This document shows, one piece after another, positions 26,336 to 33,559 of a stretch of 41,459 bases of DNA. Source of the stretch: Candidatus Zipacnadia bacterium (GTDB taxonomy: Bacteria; Armatimonadota; Zipacnadia; Zipacnadales; UBA5352). The notes beneath the pieces are model-generated. The model was not told the origin of the DNA. It did not search any database and saw only the letters and a list, made by a program, of their open reading frames with translations. A program made the position numbers and the translations under genes. The number at the start of each line of letters is the position of its first letter. Within the stretch, counting starts at the first letter, position 1. Location: positions 1-41,459 of the forward strand of contig JALGTR010000004.1 of NCBI GenBank assembly GCA_029821265.1, in the 5' to 3' direction.

Positions 26336-27511
26336 ATGACCTCACTGCATGCGGATATCCTCGCGTGCGACGTCTGGGACACGCATACCCACCTGCAGGG
26401 CAACAGCCTCGCAGCGCGGGATTTCTGGGAGATCGGACACTACTTCTGGCTGCTGCGCGAACTCAGAGCTGCAGGCTACCCGGACGACATGCAGCAGGCG
26501 GCTCCGAAGGACCGCGCGAAGGCTTACGCCGATGCTTTCGAGGCAACACGCAACACGGCCATGAACCGCGCGGTGCGCAGGACTATGCGTGATCTTTACG
26601 GTCTCACGATCACTGATGCGGCCAGTGTTCTCGAGGCTGATGAGGCGGTTAGAGAGAGCGCGGAACGGGACGGCTGGGCGGCGGAGGTGTTCGACCGCTG
26701 CGGGGTGCGGCGCGTTGTTGTGAACGTCGAGGACGATGCCGAGTTCGGTGCCCTCTCACACATCTCCTGCTTCGTGCCGAGGATCGAGACGCGGATCACG
26801 GCCTGGACCGACGCCATCGTGAATGCGGATGCCCCGTCCGACATGGCACCCGAGGTCGCAGCTCAGATCGACCGCTTCGCAGCGGACCTTTCCGGCCAGG
26901 GTGTGCGTGGGGTGATGGCCTCGTTGGGCGAGTGGTGCGCCCGGACAGCAGGGGGACAGGCGCTGCAGCCTGGAGCAGGACCTGATGCGGCGAAGACGTT
27001 CGTGATGCACCAGATCGCCGGGGCCGCAAGCCGCCACGGGCTTTTCGTGCAGCTCTTTCTTGGCATGGAGAGCGGATGGAGCGGGCAGGTGGCCGCACAT
27101 AACCGGGCGGACCGGATTCTGGCGCTGCACGGGCTCTTCGAGCAATACGAGTGCAACTTTGATCTGGTTCTCGCCACAAACCTGCTCAACTTCGATGCGG
27201 TACAGACCGCCCGAATGTTTTCGAACGTGCACCTTGGTGGACTATGGTGGTTTAACTTTCGGCCGAGTACCTATACAGAGGTTATGCAGTACCGCCTCGA
27301 GGCGCTGCCTCCGAGGAAGTCTGCCATCGTCGCATCCGACGCCCGGTGCGTTGAGTGGTGTTACGCCAAGGTGATGCTGGTGAAGGAGTTGCTGGCGGAG
27401 TTCCTGGGCGGTCAGGTCGAGCGCGGCAGGCTTGACGAGGCGGACGCGCGATGGGTAGCGCGTCAGTGGCTTCACGACGCGGCCGAGAGGCTGTACACCG
27501 GGGGTGAGTGA
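26336..27511 (+). CDS. Uronate-isomerase-like amidohydrolase
   Basis: This 391-residue protein is a TIM-barrel metal hydrolase: the first-strand motif WDTHTHL supplies His17 and His19. The helical insertion that follows (HYFWLLRELRAAGYPDD, then DRAKAYADAFEATRNTAMNR) and the C-terminal stretch (SDARCVEWCYAKVML ... ARQWLHDAAERLY) resemble UxaC-type uronate isomerases, which interconvert glucuronate or galacturonate with fructuronate or tagaturonate. ATG 26336 was chosen because GGAG lies 7 bases upstream; the frame is open earlier but only through the structured leader. The beta-helix gene overlaps its end, suggesting joint use on uronic-acid polymers. Isomerase activity itself is inferred from family likeness. 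Confidence 0.65.
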   Translation: MTSLHADILACDVWDTHTHLQGNSLAARDFWEIGHYFWLLRELRAAGYPDDMQQAAPKDRAKAYADAFEATRNTAMNRAVRRTMRDLYGLTITDAASVLEADEAVRESAERDGWAAEVFDRCGVRRVVVNVEDDAEFGALSHISCFVPRIETRITAWTDAIVNADAPSDMAPEVAAQIDRFAADLSGQGVRGVMASLGEWCARTAGGQALQPGAGPDAAKTFVMHQIAGAASRHGLFVQLFLGMESGWSGQVAAHNRADRILALHGLFEQYECNFDLVLATNLLNFDAVQTARMFSNVHLGGLWWFNFRPSTYTEVMQYRLEALPPRKSAIVASDARCVEWCYAKVMLVKELLAEFLGGQVERGRLDEADARWVARQWLHDAAERLYTGGE

Positions 27512-29075
27512 TGTGAACGGCTGGCTTGCGCTGACCGTGCTGGCGATGGTCCTCCCCGGCCTCGGCCAGGACGCTCCCTCGCCCGTGGCCGTCGGAGCGG
27601 ACGGCGGGCTGATCTACTATGCGGACGAGCGCGGCAACACGGTGCCGGACTTCTCCAACTGCGGATATATGGGCGGAGGGGTCGCGCTGCCGCAGGTTCC
27701 GGTGCGGGCGACCGTCGCCCCGGGGGAGGGCGATGATGGAGCGCGCATCCAGGCGGCCATCGATGAGGTCAGCGCGATGCCGATCCGCGAGGACGGCTTT
27801 CGCGGGGCGGTGCTCCTGCGCGCAGGCGAGTACCAGATCGACGGGACGCTGAGGATCGGCGCGAGTGGAGTGGTTCTGCGCGGCGAGGGCAATTCCGTGG
27901 ACGGAACGGTGCTGCGAGCCACCGGCAGAGGCCAGCGCACGCTCATCGAGCTGGCCGGAGAGGGCTCGCGGCAGGAGATCGATGGCACTCGCATCGCAGT
28001 GACGGACGATTACGTGCCGATCGGCGCACGGAAGATCACCGTCGAGGACGCGAGCGGCCTCTCGGTCGGCGACCGCGTGGTCGTCGTGCGTCCAGCGACT
28101 CCGGAGTGGATCAGCCGAATCGGAATGGATCGTATTCCGCCGCGGCGGGACGGCGGGCGGGTCGTTCAATGGACGCCCGACGCCTACACGATCCACTACG
28201 AGCGCGAGATAGCGGCGATCGATGGCAACGAGATCACACTCGATGCGCCCATGGTGATGTCTCTCGACAGCCGGTACGGCGGCGGCTGGATGTACCGGTA
28301 TCAGTGGCCGGAGCGGATCACGAACGTTGGGGTCGAGCATCTTTACGGGATCTCCGACTTTGACCCGACGGTCACGGCCGAGCGCGGCGGGCGGGAGTAC
28401 TACGCCGACGAGGACCACGCCTGGAGCCTGATCTGGGTGGAGAAGGCTGAGAACGCATGGGTACGCGATGTCACGAGCGCGTACTTCGGGTACAGCTGTG
28501 TCTGGACGAGGCCCGGGAGCAAGTCCGTCACGGTGCAGGACTGCGCGTGCCTCGATCCCGTCTCGCGGATCACAGGCAGCAGGCGATATTCGTTCGCGGC
28601 CAACGGCCAGCAGGCGTTGTTTGTGCGCTGCTATGCGCGCGGGGGAAGGCACGATTTCGTGATGCACGCCCGGGCGCCGGGCCCGAATGCGTTCGTGGAC
28701 TGCCGGGCCGATGGCGCCTACTCTGACAGCGGCCCGCACCACCGCTGGGCCACCGGCACGCTCTACGACAACGTCGTCGTCAACGGCAATGCGCTGAACG
28801 TGCGCAACCGTGGCAACTCGGGCACCGGTCACGGCTGGGCTGGCGCGCAGATGGTCTTCTGGAACTGCGAGGCCGCCCGAATCATCTGCCAACGGCCGCC
28901 CACGGCGCAGAACTGGGCGATCGGCTGCATCGCGGAGAGCCGATCCGGGGACGGGTACTGGGCATCGTTCGGTAAGCACGTAGAGCCACGCAGCCTGTAC
29001 TTTGCGCAGCTTCGGGAGCGAGTGGTGGTGGATGCCGTTGAGGCCATCGCCGGGCGGCCGAATGCGTGGCGGTAA
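27504..29075 (+). CDS. Secreted right-handed parallel beta-helix protein (pectate-lyase-like)
   Basis: This 523-residue exported protein has a short signal peptide (WLALTVLAMVLPGLGQ) and then a beta-helix: GDDGARIQAAIDEVSAM, AVLLRAGEYQIDGTLRIGAS, GVVLRGEGNSVDGTVLRAT, and later coil repeats (NAWVRDVTSAYFGYSCVW, SVTVQDCACLDP, ALFVRCYARGG, MVFWNCEAARII). Such folds belong to polysaccharide lyases, epimerases and glycosidases. The catalytic residues could not be assigned. GTG 27504 overlaps the amidohydrolase stop by 8 bases; a second GTG at 27513 with GGGGGTGA before it is an equally good start. Co-transcription with a uronate-isomerase-like enzyme suggests a polyuronate substrate. Confidence 0.7.
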   Translation: MSDVNGWLALTVLAMVLPGLGQDAPSPVAVGADGGLIYYADERGNTVPDFSNCGYMGGGVALPQVPVRATVAPGEGDDGARIQAAIDEVSAMPIREDGFRGAVLLRAGEYQIDGTLRIGASGVVLRGEGNSVDGTVLRATGRGQRTLIELAGEGSRQEIDGTRIAVTDDYVPIGARKITVEDASGLSVGDRVVVVRPATPEWISRIGMDRIPPRRDGGRVVQWTPDAYTIHYEREIAAIDGNEITLDAPMVMSLDSRYGGGWMYRYQWPERITNVGVEHLYGISDFDPTVTAERGGREYYADEDHAWSLIWVEKAENAWVRDVTSAYFGYSCVWTRPGSKSVTVQDCACLDPVSRITGSRRYSFAANGQQALFVRCYARGGRHDFVMHARAPGPNAFVDCRADGAYSDSGPHHRWATGTLYDNVVVNGNALNVRNRGNSGTGHGWAGAQMVFWNCEAARIICQRPPTAQNWAIGCIAESRSGDGYWASFGKHVEPRSLYFAQLRERVVVDAVEAIAGRPNAWR

Positions 29076-29102
29076 GCGTCGGTGCAGTCTGTGGGCAGCG
29101 CC

Positions 29103-29139
29103 TTGTGCGGGGGCGGTGAAATGAGTATAATCATGATTA
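29103..29139 (+). promoter_or_regulatory. Promoter with palindrome over -10 and start, before CBS gene
   Basis: TTGTGC (29103-29108), an exact 17-base spacer and a perfect TATAAT (29126-29131) predict transcription from about 29138. The 12-base perfect palindrome TAATCATGATTA (29128-29139) covers most of the -10 and the start point and could be a dimeric-repressor site. Confidence 0.6.
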
Positions 29140-29155
29140 CAGATAAACATCGCCA

Positions 29156-29185
29156 CCGGGGCCTGGGAAGGGCCACCGGTTTTTT
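29156..29185 (+). terminator. Intrinsic terminator, leader of the CBS/transporter operon
   Basis: CCGGGGCC (29156-29163) pairs with GGCCACCGG (29171-29179) through one bulged A, with loop TGGGAAG, followed at once by six T (29180-29185). It lies downstream of the promoter at 29103-29131 and upstream of the CBS start at 29225. It could also end read-through from the beta-helix gene. Confidence 0.75.
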
Positions 29186-29224
29186 CGTGTGAGAGGCGGC
29201 GCGCCACCAGGAGAGAACAGGTCG

Positions 29225-29692
29225 ATGATCGCCCGCGAGCTGATGCAGACGGAGGTCCCAACGCTCTCACCGACCGATTCCATCCAGCGGGCGGCCGAGC
29301 TGCTTACGGAGTACTCACACAGCAATCTGGCCGTGCTTGACGCTGATGGGACGATCGTCGGCATGGTCGGCGAGCATGATATCCTCGCCCTCGCGATGCC
29401 AACGTCGGCGGCAGGAATCGACAGTCTGGGCTATCTGCCCCGCTGCTACGGTCTGCGCGATCTCTCAGACGATGAGCTGCGGGACGTCACCGTGAAGGAG
29501 ATCATGCGCACTGATGATTTCGTCACAGTGGAGGAGGACGAACTGGCCGCGCAGGCGGCGCTGCTGATGATGAGGCACCATCAGCCCCAGATCTTCGTGG
29601 TGAGCGACGGCAAATACGTCGGCCGGTTGTGCCGGAAGTACATCATCAGCGAACTGGTCAACCCCACGCTCGGGATTGCGTGCCATCCATGA
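29225..29692 (+). CDS. CBS-domain pair protein
   Basis: This 155-residue soluble protein is a Bateman module: CBS1 (about 1-58: MIARELMQTEVPTLSPTDS, NLAVLDADGTIVGMVGEHDI) and CBS2 (about 90-155: VKEIMRTDDFVTVEEDEL, QIFVVSDGKYVGRLCRKYII). CBS pairs usually bind adenosine nucleotides and gate a partner. ATG 29225 was chosen because it begins the first CBS helix; AGGAGA lies 10 bases upstream. Its stop overlaps the start of the first transporter (ATGA), so it is likely the regulatory partner of the tandem transporters. Confidence 0.88.
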   Translation: MIARELMQTEVPTLSPTDSIQRAAELLTEYSHSNLAVLDADGTIVGMVGEHDILALAMPTSAAGIDSLGYLPRCYGLRDLSDDELRDVTVKEIMRTDDFVTVEEDELAAQAALLMMRHHQPQIFVVSDGKYVGRLCRKYIISELVNPTLGIACHP

Positions 29693-31014
29693 CCGCTGGG
29701 GCCTGGCTCGCCACGGGCATCTTCGTCGCAGTCTACGCAGTCATTGTGCTTGACAGGCTGCCGAAGTCCGTGGTGGTGCTTGCCGGCGCCTCGCTCATGA
29801 TCGCGCTTGGTGTTCTTGACCAGCACACCGCGTTCCACGGCACTGAGGTCATTCAGGGGGTTGACTGGAACACAATCTTCCTGCTCATCGGGATGATGGT
29901 CATCGTGAACATCACCCGAAAGACGGGGCTTTTCGAGTGGATCGCGGTTCGCACCGCGAAGATGGGCAGAGGCCAGCCGGTGCTCATCCTGATCGGCATG
30001 GCGTGCAGCACGGCGGTGCTGTCAGCTCTCGTTGACAATGTGACGACCGTGTTGCTGGTGATCCCGACCGCCATCGTGATATACGAGGCGCTTGAGCTGG
30101 ACCCGGTGCCCTACCTGATCTTCCTGGTGTTCGCGTCGAATATCGGTGGCTCCGCGACGCTCATTGGCCACCCCGCGAACATCATCATCGGATCGGCGAC
30201 GGGGCTCAGCTTCATGGATTTCGTGAGCGTCAACCTCCCGATCGTGCTGGTGCTCTTTGCGCTGCTGTGCGCACTCGCGTGGTTCATTCTGAGATCGGTG
30301 GATGTCGGGCCGCAGCAGCGAGCGCGGATCATGGGGCTTGATGAGACCCGGGCGCTGCGGAACACGCCGCTTCTCATCAAGTCACTGGCGGTCCTCGCGC
30401 TGGTGCTGATTGGTTTCGTTATCCACGACCGACTGGGACTCGAGCCTGCGACGGTGGCTCTGGGTGGGGCGACTCTGCTGATGCTGCTCGATCCGTCCGG
30501 CGTGCATGATGCGCTTGAGGAGGTCGAGTGGCCCACGATCTTTTTCTTTATCGGCCTGTTCATCATGGTCACCGGGCTAACAGAGACCGGGGTCATCGAG
30601 CTTATCGGTGCGTCGATGGTTGAGATCACTGGCGGCCAGAGCCTCGCGCTGAGTGCCGTCTCATTGTGGCTGGCGGGGGGCGCGTCCGCGTTGATGGGAA
30701 GCATCCCGTTCGTCGCGACGATGACGCCCATTGTATCTCACATCGCCGAGGCGCTCAATCCCGACCTTCCGGTCGGCGACGCGATCAGACACTCGGTCAT
30801 GCGGCCGATCTGGTGGGCCCTGTCACTCGGGGCGGGCATAGGGCAGAACTTCGCGCTCATCGGCGCGCCAACCAACCTCGTGGCGGCGGCGATCGCGGCG
30901 CGGTCTGGATATCCGATCTCATTCAAGCGTTTTCTTGCGTACGGTCTGCCCATCACATTCCCGTTTATCGGCCTGTGCGGCGTCTATCTCTGGATCCGTT
31001 TCTTCGCCGTGTGA
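29689..31014 (+). CDS. ArsB/NhaD/SLC13-like ion transporter, paralogue 1 (divergent motifs)
   Basis: This 441-residue membrane protein has two inverted halves typical of the ion-transporter superfamily. The first-half motif SALVDNVTTVLL (Asp116-Asn117) is intact. The conserved GDPPN reads GHPAN (His161, Ala163) and the second-half DN-I-P-F reads GSIPF (Gly337-Ser338). The last motif is FALIGAPTN rather than a canonical NxTxxGAxxN. The start overlaps the CBS gene by 4 bases. The next gene is its close paralogue, with the canonical residues. The cation or anion substrate is unknown; loss of the charged residues suggests changed specificity or a regulatory role. Confidence 0.85.
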   Translation: MTAGAWLATGIFVAVYAVIVLDRLPKSVVVLAGASLMIALGVLDQHTAFHGTEVIQGVDWNTIFLLIGMMVIVNITRKTGLFEWIAVRTAKMGRGQPVLILIGMACSTAVLSALVDNVTTVLLVIPTAIVIYEALELDPVPYLIFLVFASNIGGSATLIGHPANIIIGSATGLSFMDFVSVNLPIVLVLFALLCALAWFILRSVDVGPQQRARIMGLDETRALRNTPLLIKSLAVLALVLIGFVIHDRLGLEPATVALGGATLLMLLDPSGVHDALEEVEWPTIFFFIGLFIMVTGLTETGVIELIGASMVEITGGQSLALSAVSLWLAGGASALMGSIPFVATMTPIVSHIAEALNPDLPVGDAIRHSVMRPIWWALSLGAGIGQNFALIGAPTNLVAAAIAARSGYPISFKRFLAYGLPITFPFIGLCGVYLWIRFFAV

Positions 31015-31109
31015 ATGCCTCGATCAGCACAAAGATGACCCTGCTCCCGCGGGGAGACGAAGGGTTTCACCGCACAATGCGAATTGACTCTGGGAGTTGC
31101 ATCTGATCC

Positions 31110-32444
31110 ATGACCTCGACCAGCCTCCTTGCCGCCGGGATCTTCGTGGCGGCTTACGCACTGATCGCATCGGAGAGGGTCGACAAGACGAAGGTTGCGC
31201 TTGCCGGCGCGTCCCTGATGATCCTCCTGGGCATCATCGACCAGCACACCGCGTTTCATGGCACCCATGAGGTGGAGGGGATTGACTGGAATACGATCTT
31301 CCTGCTGATGGGCATGATGATTATCGTCAACATCACCCGTCGGACGGGGCTGTTCGAGTGGGTGGCCATCAAGACAGCCAAGCTGGGCCGCGGAAGGCCG
31401 ATCCCGATCCTCATCGGAATGACCGTCTCCACCGGACTGCTTTCGGCGCTCCTCGACAACGTGACGACTGTGCTGCTGATCGCACCGACCATCATCGTCA
31501 TATACGAGGCTCTCGAGCTCGACCCGGTGCCATTTCTGATCTTCGTCATCCTCGCCTCAAATATCGGCGGCACCGCGACCCTGGTCGGGGATCCCCCCAA
31601 TATCATCATCGCCTCGCAGGCGAACATCACCTTCATGGAGTTCATACAGGTCAACGGGCTTGTGATTCTCATCATCTTCCTGCTGTTCGCGGGACTGATA
31701 TGGTTCGGGTTCAACAGGCGTTTTCAGGTCGCGGAGGAGCAGCGGTTGCGCGTGATGCAATTTGACGAGACGCGCGCACTGACGGATCTGCCGCTGCTGT
31801 GGCGCTCCCTGGCCGTGATCGGATTGGTGCTGGTCGGATTCGTTTTTCACGGGGCACTGCATCTCGAGCCGGCCACAATCGCGCTGGCTGGCGCATCCGC
31901 GCTGCTGCTTCTGCACCCGGATGGTCCGCGTGAGACCCTCGAGGAGATCGAGTGGCCAACCATCTTCTTCTTCATCGGTCTGTTCGTGATGGTCGGTGGC
32001 CTGGTGAAGGTCGGTGTGGTCGATGCGCTGGGGCGGGGCATGCTCGACGTCACGCGGGGTGACCCGTTCGCGCTGACTATCGTTGTGCTGTGGTTCTCAG
32101 CGCTTGCGTCCGGACTGATCGACAACATCCCGTTTGTGGCCACAATGGCGGCGCTGCTGAAGGCCGTCGCACCGGAGTTCGCGGCTGATTCGGGGGCGCT
32201 GGGCGCTGACGAGATCGTCCGCAACCCGACGATCCTCCCGGTCTGGTGGGCGCTGTCACTCGGGGCCTGTCTGGGGGGCAACATCACGCTGATCGGCGCT
32301 TCGGCGAACGTGGTCGTGGCGGGGATATCGTCGCGGTCCGGTCACCCGATCGGTTTCATGCGCTTCCTCAAGTACGGTTTGCCCACAACGCTGGTGTTCC
32401 TCGTGATCTGCACGATATACCTCTGGCTGCGGTTCTTCAACTGA
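31110..32444 (+). CDS. ArsB/NhaD/SLC13-like ion transporter, paralogue 2 (canonical motifs)
   Basis: This 444-residue membrane protein is collinear with the upstream gene and shares long near-identical blocks (LDQHTAFHGT-like, GRGxPxxILIGM, YEALELDPVP, EWPTIFFFIGLF). It keeps the signature residues: LDNVTTVLL (Asp116), GDPPN (160-164) and LIDNIPFVATM (Asp338-Asn339), plus NITLIGASAN near the end. Known relatives include NhaD Na+/H+ antiporters, ArsB arsenite exporters and citrate transporters. It starts 95 bases after paralogue 1; an in-frame stop just before the ATG fixes the earliest possible start. The nearest Shine-Dalgarno (GGGAG) is rather far, 13 bases upstream. Confidence 0.88.
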   Translation: MTSTSLLAAGIFVAAYALIASERVDKTKVALAGASLMILLGIIDQHTAFHGTHEVEGIDWNTIFLLMGMMIIVNITRRTGLFEWVAIKTAKLGRGRPIPILIGMTVSTGLLSALLDNVTTVLLIAPTIIVIYEALELDPVPFLIFVILASNIGGTATLVGDPPNIIIASQANITFMEFIQVNGLVILIIFLLFAGLIWFGFNRRFQVAEEQRLRVMQFDETRALTDLPLLWRSLAVIGLVLVGFVFHGALHLEPATIALAGASALLLLHPDGPRETLEEIEWPTIFFFIGLFVMVGGLVKVGVVDALGRGMLDVTRGDPFALTIVVLWFSALASGLIDNIPFVATMAALLKAVAPEFAADSGALGADEIVRNPTILPVWWALSLGACLGGNITLIGASANVVVAGISSRSGHPIGFMRFLKYGLPTTLVFLVICTIYLWLRFFN

Positions 32445-32460
32445 CGCCGGCGAGGCCAGA

Positions 32461-33453
32461 TCACGTCTTCGCGGCGCGGCGCAGGAGCGCAAGCTCGTCG
32501 TCGCCGATGGCGCCGGCGTGGAAGACGCATACGCCTGAGGCGCCGGCATCCGCGGCGAACTGTATCTGCCGATCCATCGCGTCGAGATCGAGCTGGCCAA
32601 TGCTCGACTGCAGGCCGATCCCCGCGAGCCACTCGACCGGCGTGCCGTCGAGCAGGCGGCGGTGCTGGGCGATAAGCCTGGCGAACGAGGCCAGCGAGAG
32701 CGTATAGCTCATCGGACAGACGGTGTCGATGAGAGCGTCGGCGCACCACTCCGCCCAGTCCTGCCCCTCGACCAGCGCGTCATCGTAGTAGTCGGCCCGC
32801 ACTGCTGCGGACAGCTCGATTGCGTGCTGGTCGGTCAGCCCGCGCATCGATTCCACGAACGAGCGGACCAGCTCCGCGCGCATCTGCAGCTCCTTGTAGA
32901 GCACACCGGGCTTGCGAAGATCCTGAGGCTCCGGGTAGGGTTTGCCGAGCCAATGAATTCTCGCCTCGCTGCACCGCTCGCAGGTGCAGGGGTTCTTCGT
33001 AAGCAGCTCTGAGTTGGGGTAGCGGCAGTAGTCGAGGTGGATGCCGGCGGGGCTGTAGGCCTCGATGATCTCGCCGGCGACGAGGACCGCGCGTTCGTGA
33101 TTCTCGGCCCAGCTCGGGCATGGCCAGCTCATCGCCCGCTCCGGCACGTCGGCGAGATCAAGCGGCGGCCGGTAGAGCCCCCTGCCAGGCCCGATCGGTC
33201 CGCTCAGGCCCATGATCGGATGCACCTGCACCCCGACCTCGGAGGCGGCCGCCATCAGCGGCGCGAGAAGATCACGCTCCGGCGGCCCCAGCGTCTCGGA
33301 TTCGAAGTAGACCGCCCCTTCGATAGCCACAAATGGGAAGAGCACGGTCAGCCCGGCCTCGCGCAACTGCTCGAGCCGACGTCGCATCGTATCGACGTCG
33401 TCGCAGCCTTCGGGGTACTCCCTGTGCGGATGCGACCAGGCGGCTATCTTCAT
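32461..33453 (-). CDS. GHL10-like (DUF187-type) glycoside hydrolase-like protein
   Basis: This 330-residue protein is a TIM barrel of the putative glycosyl hydrolase-like 10 type: the strand motif GIHLDYCRYP (137-146) is the family signature and its Asp141 the likely catalytic acid. Other barrel strands are LTVLFPFVAIEGAVYFESE, GVQVHPIMGLSG and ALIDTVCPMSYTL. It has no signal peptide, unlike many secreted family members. A tight Cys cluster (Cys156, Cys158, Cys161; CTCERC) follows the signature strand and could bind metal. GGGAGG lies 6 bases before the ATG. Downstream it converges with the transporter gene at 16 bases. Substrate unknown. Confidence 0.75.
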   Translation of the reverse strand: MKIAAWSHPHREYPEGCDDVDTMRRRLEQLREAGLTVLFPFVAIEGAVYFESETLGPPERDLLAPLMAAASEVGVQVHPIMGLSGPIGPGRGLYRPPLDLADVPERAMSWPCPSWAENHERAVLVAGEIIEAYSPAGIHLDYCRYPNSELLTKNPCTCERCSEARIHWLGKPYPEPQDLRKPGVLYKELQMRAELVRSFVESMRGLTDQHAIELSAAVRADYYDDALVEGQDWAEWCADALIDTVCPMSYTLSLASFARLIAQHRRLLDGTPVEWLAGIGLQSSIGQLDLDAMDRQIQFAADAGASGVCVFHAGAIGDDELALLRRAAKT

Positions 33454-33498
33454 TGCAGCCCTCCCCCACGTCCCGATGTTATTGGCCGAGCAACATCC

Positions 33499-33538
33499 GC
33501 GACGGCGCGCGGTACCGGGCGATACCGCGCGCCGTCGC
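33499..33538 (-). terminator. 16-bp perfect hairpin after the E1 fusion gene
   Basis: The arms at 33499-33514 and 33523-33538 are exact reverse complements over 16 bases, with an 8-base loop. The stem is almost all G and C. It lies 22 bases after the stop of the E1 fusion gene and about 46 bases before the GHL10-like start on the minus strand. No T-run follows, so it may be a terminator that works without one, or a processing site. Confidence 0.6.
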
Positions 33539-33559
33539 CTGCGGTCGCGCACAATCCGC

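Noticed and set aside
27282-29270. Long minus-strand open frame opposite the beta-helix gene
   Set aside because: It is Arg/His/Pro-rich with no recognisable motif, while the plus strand encodes a signal peptide and beta-helix repeats; it is a by-product of high GC.
31044-31056. Short hairpin (CTCCC/GGGAG) between the two transporters
   Set aside because: Five base pairs with a 3-base loop and no T-run are easily found by chance in GC-rich DNA.
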